NCBI GenBank assembly: GCA_018334855.1
Contig: JAGXLE010000047.1
Span: 1-8,425, forward strand
Length of the DNA stretch: 8,425 nucleotides
Source of the DNA: Desulfobacterales bacterium
GTDB lineage: Bacteria > Desulfobacterota > Desulfobacteria > Desulfobacterales > Desulfosalsimonadaceae
Reading direction: 5' to 3'
The notes below the pieces were generated by a model that was not told the DNA's origin, searched no databases, and saw only the letters and a program-made list of their open reading frames with translations. How positions within the stretch are numbered: position 1 is the first letter of the stretch; every line of letters starts with the position of its first letter. The translations under genes were made by a program, and so were the position numbers. Positions 1 through 6,270 of this stretch are shown piece by piece.

Positions 1-2
1 GG

Positions 3-1469
3 GAGACCATGGGTGTAACAAATTCATACGGAGATGCCCAGGATCTCTATATTGAAACCGTAGATCCTGAAAATGCAGGGCATTACCTGGAGGGAAACGA
101 TTCAATACCCTTTAAGATCCGCACCGAGACCCTGAAGATCAAAGACGATGATGCAGCCGGGGGCTTCCGGGAAGAAAAAATCCGGATCAGGTCAACAGAA
201 AGGGGGCCGGTGGTATCTGAAGCGCTTAAAGGTCTTGACACAAAGCACGTGATAACACTGCGCTGGTCGCCTTTTGAGTCCATGACCCCTTCGCTGGGGA
301 TCAGGGAGCTAATGTTTGCAGAATCGGTCCACGAGGTGAAAAAGGCCCTGTCAAGTGTTACAACGATCATGCTAAACTTCGTTTTCGCTGACATTCACGG
401 CGATATCGGCTGGCAGACCACCGGAAGACTCCCTGTGCGAACCCAGGGGGAAAGCATAATGCCTTTCAGGGTAAAAGAAGGCGGGGACAACTGGACCGGA
501 TGGATTCCCTACAGAGCCATGCCCCAGCAATACAACCCGGAAAAGCAATGGGTGGGCACCTGCAATCACAAGACCGTGCCGGATTATTACCCATACTATA
601 TCTCCTCGCTTTTTTCCCCGTCCTACCGCTACCAGAGGCTCCAGCAACTGATGAAAGGCGGCCAAAATCTCACGGTTAACGACAACTGGGAATTTCAAAG
701 GGATACAAAAAACCTCATGGCAAAAGATATTGCACCGATAATGGCCGAAAGCCTGGCCGCCCATGAGGACACAAAAGAGATGGCTGAACTGCTTTCCGGA
801 TGGGATTATGATGAAACACGGCATTCGGCTGCAACAGCAGTGTTTCAATCAGTGTACCTTGAATTTCTCTACCACACTTATGGCGACGAGCTGGGCGAGG
901 ACCTGATGGACGAATTTGCCGACAGCAATTACTTCTGGAAGCAGCGCCTTCACCAGATGGTGCTTTCCGGAAACTCCCACTGGTTTGATGATAAATCCAC
1001 GGGAAAAAAGGAAACCATGGCAGATATATTTCACCGGGCTGCTGTTTCTGCAAAATCGCGCCTGGAAAAACCAATGGGGAAAAATCCGGAAAAATGGGAC
1101 TGGGGAAAAATCCACAGGCTGGAATTTGTAAGCCCGATAATGCGAAGCGGATTTTTAAAAGATTTTTTCGGAGGCGGCTCGCACCCCATGGCCGGATCCG
1201 CCGAAACCCTGTACCGGGCTATCTATTCCTACACCGATCCCTTTGATGTAACTGTTTCTGCAAGCCTGCGCATGGTTGCAGACCTTTCCGATTCCGACAA
1301 GGTGGCCGCGGTGCTGCCCTGCGGGGTGACAGGACGGCAGTTCCACGAGCATTCTACCAACCAGACAGAGGCTTTTATGAACGGGAAAAAGCTCTACTGG
1401 TGGTTCAGCGATGAAATGATTAAAGAGCATACCAGAGATGAACTGGTACTGGTAAGCGGGGGGCAGTGA
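3..1469 (+). CDS. Penicillin acylase family protein (Ntn hydrolase), 5'-truncated by window edge
   Basis: This is the beta-chain part of a penicillin-amidase-family hydrolase. These enzymes are usually exported amidases that cleave acyl-amide bonds in beta-lactams, acyl-homoserine lactones or related amides, and they self-process from one precursor into two chains. The frame is open to the left edge (GAG ACC precede the first ATG at 9). That ATG falls inside a family motif (GVTNSYGDAQDLYIE), so it is not the start. The signal peptide, alpha chain, linker and catalytic N-terminal Ser of the beta chain lie outside the window. Visible family blocks, counted from the ATG, are RGPVV at 65-69, an LNFVFADIHGDIGW block near 122-135 whose Asn123 is a candidate oxyanion-hole Asn, a GWIPY block with a later NHK, and a C-terminal GGSHPMAGSAETLYR/SLRMVADL region. 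The substrate cannot be told. The gene converges with the thiolase gene and has no clear T-tailed terminator of its own. Confidence 0.9.
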   Translation, partial: ETMGVTNSYGDAQDLYIETVDPENAGHYLEGNDSIPFKIRTETLKIKDDDAAGGFREEKIRIRSTERGPVVSEALKGLDTKHVITLRWSPFESMTPSLGIRELMFAESVHEVKKALSSVTTIMLNFVFADIHGDIGWQTTGRLPVRTQGESIMPFRVKEGGDNWTGWIPYRAMPQQYNPEKQWVGTCNHKTVPDYYPYYISSLFSPSYRYQRLQQLMKGGQNLTVNDNWEFQRDTKNLMAKDIAPIMAESLAAHEDTKEMAELLSGWDYDETRHSAATAVFQSVYLEFLYHTYGDELGEDLMDEFADSNYFWKQRLHQMVLSGNSHWFDDKSTGKKETMADIFHRAAVSAKSRLEKPMGKNPEKWDWGKIHRLEFVSPIMRSGFLKDFFGGGSHPMAGSAETLYRAIYSYTDPFDVTVSASLRMVADLSDSDKVAAVLPCGVTGRQFHEHSTNQTEAFMNGKKLYWWFSDEMIKEHTRDELVLVSGGQ

Positions 1470-1500
1470 CCTGTGGGCAGTGGCTGTGATCTGTTAACCT

Positions 1501-1598
1501 TGAACAGTGAACGGTGAAAAGGTAAACGGTGAATGTATACCACCATCCACCGTTCACCGTTCACTGCTAACTGTTCACCGTTTCACCGTTCACCGTTT
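1501..1598. repeat. AACGGTGA-type degenerate tandem and inverted repeat block
   Basis: A block of heptamer-like units lies between the two convergent genes. The left half (1501-1533) carries GTGAACGGTGAA and AAACGGTGAA units. The right half (about 1547-1598) carries the complementary TTCACCGTT units, several in tandem. CAGTGAACGGTGAA at 1505-1518 is a perfect 14-bp inverted match to 1553-1566, and AAACGGTGAA at 1524-1533 matches the reverse complement at 1574-1583 and again at 1589-1598. RNA from either strand could fold into a long hairpin. There is no T-run after either arm, so a classical intrinsic terminator is not supported. The right end overlaps the last codons of the thiolase gene. 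Confidence 0.85.
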
Positions 1599-2798
1599 CA
1601 GGTTTTCGATAACGGTGGCCACACCAAGTCCGCCGCCGCAGCAGGAGCTGAAAAAACCGTATCTGCCGCCGTTTCGGATCAGGTGACGCATGGCAAACAT
1701 GCCGACCCGGGCTCCTGATGCGCCATTAGGGTGCCCGAAAGCAATGGCGCCGCCCATGGGGTTCCATTTTTCCATGTCCACCTTTTCACCGGTCTGGTTT
1801 TCAATCTCCTTAATCACAGACAGATTCTGTACGGCAAAAGCCTCGTTGCACTCCATGTGATCCATGTCAGAAAGCTTGAGTCCGGCGCGCTTGATTGCCC
1901 TGGGCGCCGCATAGGCCGGGGCAATACCCATGATCTTGGGATCACATCCGTAATCAGCACCTGCTATCCACTTGGCCATGGGCTCATAGCCGAGTTCTTC
2001 GGCCTTCTCGCGCGACATCATCAGAAGGAAACCAGCTCCGTCGTTTTGCCCGGAAGCGTTGCCAGCGGTAACAGTCCCGTCTTTAACAAATGCCGGCGGC
2101 AGCTTGGCCATGCCCTCCAGGGTGCTCTGGGGCCTGGGATGCTCGTCTGTATCAAAAACGACTTCAGGCGTTTTGCGTGTGGCCGGAATGGTCACCGGCA
2201 CTATTTCATCCTTGAAGTAGCCGGCTTCCATGGCGGCCTTTGCCCGCATCTGGCTGTTGTAGGCAAATTCATCCGCAGCTTCCCTGGAGATGTTATACTT
2301 CTGCTGCAGGTTTTCCGCAGTCAGCCCCATTCCGATGCATTCTTCCGGCACCGGGGAGAGCTGCTGCTGAATCGGCATGGGCGGAATCAGCCTGTAAGGC
2401 GGCGTTGATGTGGAAAACTTGGCCGGCGCCTGGCTGTAGGACTCCATTCCACCGGCAATCACGATATCTGCCTGATCGGCCAGAATTTTCCAGGCGGCGT
2501 GATTGACCGCATCTATTGCCGAGCCGCACTGCATCTCCACGTAGGATGCAGAGGTTTCATAAGGCAGTCCCGAATACAGGGTAATCCACCTGGCAGGGTT
2601 TAGCGCCTGAGAACAATGGGCGGCAGATCCCGCCATTACCGTGTCAACATGGGCCTTTTCCGCCACTTTGGTCTTATCAAGCAGACCTTTTAAAGCAATA
2701 CCGCCGAGCTGTGAGCAGAAAAAATCACGGATAGTTCCGCCCAGACGCCCGAATGCAGTCCGAACACCGTCTACAAAAACAACTTCTCTGTCAGCCAT
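1590..2798 (-). CDS. Thiolase (acetyl-CoA acyltransferase/acetyltransferase)
   Basis: This 402-residue protein has normal length for a cytoplasmic thiolase, which splits 3-ketoacyl-CoA with CoA to give acetyl-CoA and a shortened acyl-CoA, or runs in reverse. The acyl-accepting Cys is C91 in EMQCGSA. NEAFA lies at 318-322, the GHPNGASGAR block carries His356, and the second catalytic Cys is C386 in SSCCGGGLG, so the catalytic set appears complete. The ATG at 2798 is preceded by GGAGG (complement of 2809-2813) at 10 nt. The gene lies 56 nt downstream of the 3-hydroxyacyl-CoA dehydrogenase gene on the same strand, so the two are probably one transcript catalysing consecutive beta-oxidation steps. 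Chain-length preference cannot be read from the sequence. The final codons AAA CGG TGA are part of the flanking repeat block. Confidence 0.95.
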   Translation of the reverse strand: MADREVVFVDGVRTAFGRLGGTIRDFFCSQLGGIALKGLLDKTKVAEKAHVDTVMAGSAAHCSQALNPARWITLYSGLPYETSASYVEMQCGSAIDAVNHAAWKILADQADIVIAGGMESYSQAPAKFSTSTPPYRLIPPMPIQQQLSPVPEECIGMGLTAENLQQKYNISREAADEFAYNSQMRAKAAMEAGYFKDEIVPVTIPATRKTPEVVFDTDEHPRPQSTLEGMAKLPPAFVKDGTVTAGNASGQNDGAGFLLMMSREKAEELGYEPMAKWIAGADYGCDPKIMGIAPAYAAPRAIKRAGLKLSDMDHMECNEAFAVQNLSVIKEIENQTGEKVDMEKWNPMGGAIAFGHPNGASGARVGMFAMRHLIRNGGRYGFFSSCCGGGLGVATVIENLKR

Positions 2799-2835
2799 TA
2801 CAAATAATCCTCCGGAATTATAAAATCATTTTTTT

Positions 2836-2849
2836 GCCGGAAATCCGGC
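2836..2849 (-). other. Short intercistronic hairpin between dehydrogenase and thiolase genes
   Basis: GCCGG and CCGGC arms (5 bp) surround a 4-nt loop in the 56-nt gap between the two minus-strand genes. In the sense RNA the stem is followed by an A-run rather than a U-run, so it does not look like an intrinsic terminator. It could affect mRNA processing or stability, or be incidental. Confidence 0.35.
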
Positions 2850-2854
2850 GCCGC

Positions 2855-3730
2855 CTATTTCTTATCCGAATAGTCGTACCAGCCCTTGCCTGTCTTCTGG
2901 CCGTATTCGCCCTTTACGTAGTGCTCCACCACGCTGGGGGAAGGAAGATCCTTGAAATCACCGGTTTCCTTGAAGTTTTCCATGGCCATGGTGTAGGCAA
3001 GATCAATGCCTGTAAGATCGTTTAAGCGGAACGGCCCCATGGGATGGCCGGCGCCGTACATGCAGGCGTTATCGATATCTTCCACCGATGCCACTCCCAT
3101 TTCCAGCATCCACTGGGCCTCGTTGAAAATAGCGCGGATAATACGGTTTAACAGAAAACCGTCGACCTCTTTTTTAAGGTGCACGGGAACTTTGTCCAGG
3201 TTGCGGCAAAGCTCCATGGAGACCTCCACGGTCTCGTCCGATGTATGGGGGCCCTGCACCACTTCCACCAGCTTCATCACCAGGGCGGGATTGAAAAAGT
3301 GAAGGTTGCAGATCTTTTCAGGCCGGTTTGTTACATCCGCGATCCTGGAGCTGACAATAAAGGAGCTGTTGGTGGCCAGAATGGCATGAGACGGGGTCAT
3401 TTTATCAAGATCGGCAAAAATCTTGCGCTTAAGGTCAAGAACCTCGAGCACCGCCTCGATCACGTAATCGGCATCCTTGACCGCATCTTCCAGGCTCAGG
3501 GTAAAGCTGATGTTATCCCTGGCCTGCTTGGCCTGTTCCTCTGTAAGCTTGCCCTTTTTAACGCGCCCCGGCAGATAGTTGTCCACGAATTCCTCTGCTT
3601 TCTTGAGGATATCTTCCTTTACGTCTGTACAGACGACCTTGTAGCCCTGGATCGCAGACAAAGTCGCGATCTGGTGGCCCATGTTGCCTGCCCCGACAAC
3701 CGCAATGTTTTTGATGTCGCTGCTCTTCAT
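2855..3730 (-). CDS. 3-hydroxyacyl-CoA dehydrogenase (NAD-dependent, monofunctional)
   Basis: This 291-residue protein oxidises (S)-3-hydroxyacyl-CoA to 3-ketoacyl-CoA with NAD. The N-terminal Rossmann motif GAGNMG is at 13-18. S122-S123 follow Asn121 in the ATNSS block. The catalytic dyad is His144 in LHFFNP and Glu156 in KLVEV, with the 12-residue spacing of the family. The C-terminal dimerisation/substrate domain begins near VDGFLLNR (190-196) and includes GHPMGPFRLNDLTGIDLA. Length matches monofunctional enzymes such as those of butyryl-CoA pathways and of split beta-oxidation systems. I chose the ATG at 3730 because AGGAGG (complement of 3735-3740) lies just upstream. A TTG start at 3769 would add 13 low-complexity residues that contain the Shine-Dalgarno itself. 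The thiolase gene follows 56 nt downstream and likely shares the transcript. Whether it serves fatty-acid oxidation or an aromatic/butyrate route is unresolved. Confidence 0.95.
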   Translation of the reverse strand: MKSSDIKNIAVVGAGNMGHQIATLSAIQGYKVVCTDVKEDILKKAEEFVDNYLPGRVKKGKLTEEQAKQARDNISFTLSLEDAVKDADYVIEAVLEVLDLKRKIFADLDKMTPSHAILATNSSFIVSSRIADVTNRPEKICNLHFFNPALVMKLVEVVQGPHTSDETVEVSMELCRNLDKVPVHLKKEVDGFLLNRIIRAIFNEAQWMLEMGVASVEDIDNACMYGAGHPMGPFRLNDLTGIDLAYTMAMENFKETGDFKDLPSPSVVEHYVKGEYGQKTGKGWYDYSDKK

Positions 3731-3778
3731 TTTGCCTCCTTTTTGTTGTTGACGTTGTTTATTTTCCAAAAAATCTTA

Positions 3779-3807
3779 TATAAACAGATAAATTATAGCG
3801 CAGTCAA
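3779..3807 (-). promoter_or_regulatory. Sigma-70-like promoter for the dehydrogenase-thiolase pair
   Basis: On the minus strand TTGACT (complement of 3802-3807) and TTTATA (complement of 3779-3784) are separated by exactly 17 nt. They predict a start near 3772 and a leader of about 40 nt before the ATG at 3730. A TATAAT (complement of 3792-3797) also lies between them but has no well-placed -35 box. Predicted from sequence only. Confidence 0.55.
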
Positions 3808-3959
3808 CAGTTTTGTACATAAAACCAGAAAGCGGTCCGCATATCTACCGGCCGGATCACAAAAATCCTGTCTGCTGCACCCCACTTTTTCCGCAACATT
3901 GAAACTTGTTTAACTTAATGACAGTATTATAAAGAGCTTTTCCGCTCAAGCGATTTTTT

Positions 3960-3988
3960 TTGATCTCCGGGCAAAGGAGATGTATAAT
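3960..3988 (+). promoter_or_regulatory. Rubrerythrin promoter with an embedded inverted repeat (candidate operator)
   Basis: TTGATC (3960-3965) and a perfect TATAAT (3983-3988) are 17 nt apart, predicting a start near 3995. ATCTCC (3963-3968) and GGAGAT (3976-3981) form a perfect 6-bp inverted repeat with a 7-nt centre, overlapping the -35 box and filling the spacer. A repressor bound there would block RNA polymerase. It does not match the AT-rich PerR or Fur consensus I know, so the regulator is unidentified. Confidence 0.6.
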
Positions 3989-4056
3989 ACATAAAACTGC
4001 TTTTGATACGTCTGGAACACAAACCGCAAGATTTCAAGATTTGGAAGGGCGATGCT

Positions 4057-4560
4057 ATGAAGGAAAAAACCAGAGAAAACGTTTACAATGCATTTATCGG
4101 GGAAGCAAAGGCGTATTTCAGGCTTCTGGCATATGCGGAAAAAGCCGAGGAAGAAGAGGTGCCGCAGATTGCGCTTCTGTTTCGCGCAATTGCCGAAGCA
4201 GAGCGTGTTCACGCCACACGGCATTTAAATCTGGCCAAAGACATGGTGGTAAAGGACACAGACACCAACCTTCTGAACTCGTTTAAGCGGGAGCAATCAA
4301 TCAGTGAAAACGAATACCCGGATTTTATAAAGGACGCCGAAGAAGAAGGCGAAACTCAGGCCGCCAACACATTCAGCCAGGCCAGAGACGCCGAAACCTA
4401 TCACGCCAAGCTCTATGAGCGCGCACTTTATCATGTAATCAAAAACACGGTCAAAGCCTACCAGGTCTGCCAGGTCTGCGGATATGTCACGGACAAAAAA
4501 GCGCCTGACAAGTGCCCGGTGTGCGGAGCGCCGAAAGAAAAATTCCGGACAGTTGAATAA
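4057..4560 (+). CDS. Rubrerythrin (diiron peroxidase with C-terminal rubredoxin-like domain)
   Basis: This 167-residue cytoplasmic protein probably reduces hydrogen peroxide to water at a diiron site, taking electrons through its rubredoxin-like iron centre. The ferritin-like four-helix part (about 1-135) supplies Glu16, Glu49-x2-His52, Glu79 and Glu113-x2-His116. The tail has C138-x2-C141 and C153-x2-C156 for the Fe(Cys)4 site. In a gapless alignment with the Desulfovibrio vulgaris protein as I remember it, the redox-switching ligand Glu97 falls on Ile82, which is unusual. I chose the ATG at 4057 because GGAAGG (4043-4048) lies 8 nt upstream. A TTG at 4003 would add 18 non-conserved residues and sits close to the predicted transcription start. 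The PPC-domain gene follows 49 nt later with its own Shine-Dalgarno, probably on the same transcript. Confidence 0.95.
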   Translation: MKEKTRENVYNAFIGEAKAYFRLLAYAEKAEEEEVPQIALLFRAIAEAERVHATRHLNLAKDMVVKDTDTNLLNSFKREQSISENEYPDFIKDAEEEGETQAANTFSQARDAETYHAKLYERALYHVIKNTVKAYQVCQVCGYVTDKKAPDKCPVCGAPKEKFRTVE

Positions 4561-4609
4561 GTTTTTTCTCTGATCCGGAGAAGTAATCCGGGAAAGGAAG
4601 GACATTTAT

Positions 4610-5041
4610 ATGACAGCACTGAAAGAAGTAAACTCCAGGCAACTGTTTATGGGCAGACTTGCTTACGGGGAGGATCTGCTGGATGAGATCACGGCGGTAT
4701 GCACCCGGGAAAACATCCGGCTCGGCCGGATTGAGGCCATAGGTGCAGTTCAGCGCGCCCGCATGGCCTGCTACAACCAGAAAACCCATGAATACAGATT
4801 TTTCACAATAGACCAGCCGCTTGAAATTGCTCAGCTTACGGGCAACGTATCAATCAGGCAGGGTCAGCCCATGGTGCACGCCCATCTCACCCTGGCAGAT
4901 GACGCAGGAAACGCATACGGCGGACATCTGGCTCCCGGAACCGTTATTTTTGCCTGTGAAATCATCATAGAGGCTTTAGAAGGCCCTGAATTCATTAGGG
5001 AATTTGATGAGGAAACCGGGCTGACCCTGTGGCATATGTAA
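4610..5041 (+). CDS. PPC/DUF296 domain protein
   Basis: This 143-residue protein consists almost wholly of one PPC (plant and prokaryote conserved, DUF296) domain. Family structures are trimers, and some carry a bound metal ion. The diagnostic blocks are the RIEAIGAV segment (about 40-47), the MVHAHLTLAD block with paired histidines (about 84-93), and the GGHLAPGTVIFACEIIIE segment (about 100-117). The HAH and GGH histidines are the likely metal ligands. Plant members fuse this domain to AT-hook DNA-binding motifs. No AT-hook is present here, so a DNA-binding role should not be assumed. The ATG is preceded by AAGGAAGGA. The position behind rubrerythrin and ahead of a DUF364 gene hints at metal or redox physiology, but the molecular function is unknown. 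Confidence 0.85.
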   Translation: MTALKEVNSRQLFMGRLAYGEDLLDEITAVCTRENIRLGRIEAIGAVQRARMACYNQKTHEYRFFTIDQPLEIAQLTGNVSIRQGQPMVHAHLTLADDAGNAYGGHLAPGTVIFACEIIIEALEGPEFIREFDEETGLTLWHM

Positions 5042-5077
5042 CTATATAAGATCCAAAAACACCCCTGCGTGGACGCT

Positions 5078-5260
5078 ATGAACCTGGAACTGATTCTGTT
5101 TCCCCCGGCAGCAGCCTGTCTTATGCTGTGCATTCATTACGCGGTTTTTAAAAGTTTCATGCATTTTTTCCGCATCAGCAGGCCTCTGGTAAAGATTTAT
5201 TTATACACGGCCATGGTCATTGCCGTGGCAGCAAAGGCTTGTAGAAAAAAGCCGAAATGA
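5078..5260 (+). CDS. Possible small two-helix membrane protein
   Basis: This 60-residue ORF fills the gap between the PPC and DUF364 genes, ending 7 nt before the next ATG. It has two hydrophobic stretches (about 3-24 and 43-55) separated by a basic linker with FRISRPLVK, and a lysine-rich end (CRKKPK), which suits an inner-membrane protein with a cytoplasmic C-terminus. A GTG at 5069 could add three residues. Against it, no Shine-Dalgarno precedes either start and I recognise no family. The tight fit between neighbours and the membrane-like composition favour a real gene, but chance is not excluded. Confidence 0.4.
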   Translation: MNLELILFPPAAACLMLCIHYAVFKSFMHFFRISRPLVKIYLYTAMVIAVAAKACRKKPK

Positions 5261-5267
5261 AAATTAA

Positions 5268-6023
5268 ATGATTATGGAAATTCAGCAGCACATAAGGAAC
5301 CATCTGGCAGGCCATGCCACAGGGCACCGCATAGCCGACGTTCGCATCGGGCTCGGATACACGGCCGTAATGCTTGAAAACGGCCAGACCGGCCTGGCCG
5401 GCACCCCGCTGCGGCATATCCGGCACGGCTGCACTGTCTTTGACGGCATGCTTCCGCTGACCGGAAGAAACGCCGGAGAACTCCTGGATCTAGTCACGTC
5501 AAAAGACCCCCTGGAAACCGCTGTAGGCCTGGCAACCGCCAACGCACTTGCAAATCTCCCCTCCTTTTCACTTGATACCGGGGACGTACTCAGTTATATA
5601 CTTCTGGGGTCAGAAGATCATGTGGGCATGGTGGGCCATTTCGGTCCCCTGGTAAAGCCGGTCAGAGATGCGGGGGCGCAGCTTACAATTTTCGAACAGA
5701 TAGAAACGCCTGCCGGGGCGCTTCGTCCTGCGGAGGAAATTGCGCACCGGCTGCCCGAATGCTCGGTATGCATGATGACGGCCACATCAATTATCAACCA
5801 CACCTTTGACGAAATCGCCGGGCCCGCATCAGGCTGCAGGTTCGTGATACTTCTTGGCGCCTCCACCCCCCTGATCCCGGAAATTTTTGCACACACCCCG
5901 GTTGACTGCCTGTCCGGCGTAATTGTTACAAGGCCCGAAGAAATTCTCCACATTGTAAGCTGCGGCGGCGGCATGAGACGCTTTAAAGGAGTCATCCGGA
6001 AGGTCAACCTCGCTGTCAGGTAA
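5268..6023 (+). CDS. DUF364/DUF4213 family protein (putative heavy-metal chelation domain)
   Basis: This 251-residue protein matches the two-part architecture DUF4213 plus DUF364. The N-terminal part (about 1-100) includes GLGYTAVML, a GR-x-AGELLDL block and an LETAVGLATANAL helix. The C-terminal part begins near MVGHFGPLV (about 120-128) and resembles a Rossmann-like fold. It includes LTIFEQ, a VCMMTATSIINHTFDE segment and VILLGASTPLIPEIF. The family is named for putative heavy-metal chelation, and members are often found near metal transport or cofactor genes in anaerobes. The reaction is not established. The start could be the ATG at 5268 or 5274, and neither has a good Shine-Dalgarno, so coupling to upstream translation is possible. 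No clear T-tailed terminator follows. Confidence 0.85.
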   Translation: MIMEIQQHIRNHLAGHATGHRIADVRIGLGYTAVMLENGQTGLAGTPLRHIRHGCTVFDGMLPLTGRNAGELLDLVTSKDPLETAVGLATANALANLPSFSLDTGDVLSYILLGSEDHVGMVGHFGPLVKPVRDAGAQLTIFEQIETPAGALRPAEEIAHRLPECSVCMMTATSIINHTFDEIAGPASGCRFVILLGASTPLIPEIFAHTPVDCLSGVIVTRPEEILHIVSCGGGMRRFKGVIRKVNLAVR

Positions 6024-6140
6024 CTGACTGCTTTCCGGGACCATGATAAAAAAACAAGATTCTTTTCGTATTTCCGGCACAAAAAAGCAGAGACTCCCGC
6101 ATAAAACTATAATTATCGTATTTATTGAGTGAAGTTGGAT

Positions 6141-6169
6141 TTGACACTTCTGCGCGGCGATGTTAATTT
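6141..6169 (+). promoter_or_regulatory. Promoter for the short cysteine-peptide gene
   Basis: A consensus TTGACA (6141-6146) and TAATTT (6164-6169) are 17 nt apart. TG at 6161-6162 makes an extended -10 element. The predicted start is near 6176, leaving about 95 nt of leader before the peptide ATG at 6271. The preceding stretch (6024-6140) is AT-rich with no gene or clear terminator. Confidence 0.55.
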
Positions 6170-6179
6170 TTTTATTAAA

Positions 6180-6239
6180 GTCGCGACGAACGCGATGGGC
6201 GGCCTTTTTGGGCCGCCGGAAAAAAGCAGCTTTATCTGC
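6180..6239 (+). promoter_or_regulatory. Structured 5' leader with three successive small hairpins
   Basis: Three inverted repeats lie one after another in the predicted leader. TCGCG/CGCGA (6181-6185/6191-6195) has an ACGAA loop. GGCGGCC/GGCCGCC (6198-6204/6211-6217) has a T-rich loop. GCAG/CTGC (6226-6229/6236-6239) is the weakest. The middle stem is followed by GG and an A-run, so it is not a terminator on this strand. The last stem ends about 18 nt before the Shine-Dalgarno. It matches no riboswitch consensus I know. It may be a stabilising or regulatory leader. Confidence 0.4.
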
Positions 6240-6270
6240 AAATTACTTTCACGAAGAAAGGAGAGGTATC

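Larger units (their letters stand above)
3731..4056. other. Divergent intergenic region between dehydrogenase and rubrerythrin genes
   Basis: This 326-nt AT-rich region contains no convincing gene. It holds the leftward promoter (3779-3807), the rightward rubrerythrin promoter with an inverted repeat (3960-3988), and the ribosome binding sites of both flanking genes. A weaker second rightward candidate (TTGTTT, 16 nt, TATAAA, about 3907-3934) lies upstream. I see nothing structured in 3810-3900. Confidence 0.6.

Noticed and set aside
1501..1598. CRISPR-like array
   Set aside because: Units are 7-10 nt, degenerate and in both orientations, without uniform repeats or unique spacers.
1731..2408. 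225-codon plus-strand ORF opposite the thiolase gene
   Set aside because: It is a shadow of the GC-rich thiolase codons; the opposite strand encodes a complete thiolase with all catalytic residues.
2836..2849. Intrinsic terminator between dehydrogenase and thiolase genes
   Set aside because: The 5-bp stem is followed by an A-run in the sense RNA, not a U-run, so it would not terminate the minus-strand transcript.
3731..3769. TTG start giving the dehydrogenase 13 more N-terminal residues
   Set aside because: The extension is Lys/Gln-rich low complexity and contains the AGGAGG ribosome binding site of the ATG at 3730; family members begin just before the Rossmann motif.
3179..3913. 244-codon plus-strand ORF opposite the dehydrogenase and into the promoter region
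   Set aside because: It shows no family features, and the minus strand carries an intact dehydrogenase with its own promoter and ribosome binding site.
4003..4056. TTG start giving rubrerythrin 18 more residues
   Set aside because: It lies only a few bases after the predicted transcription start and has no Shine-Dalgarno, while the ATG at 4057 has one and fits the family length.
6081..6229. Direct repeat AAAAAAGCAG at 6081-6090 and 6220-6229
   Set aside because: Ten bases, mostly an A-run, in an AT-rich region; there is no element between the copies that would make them target-site duplications.
6180..6239. Fluoride or guanidine-II riboswitch
   Set aside because: GCGATGG and the ACGA loop give a passing resemblance, but the fluoride pseudoknot partners and a second ACGR loop are missing, and the downstream gene is not a transporter.
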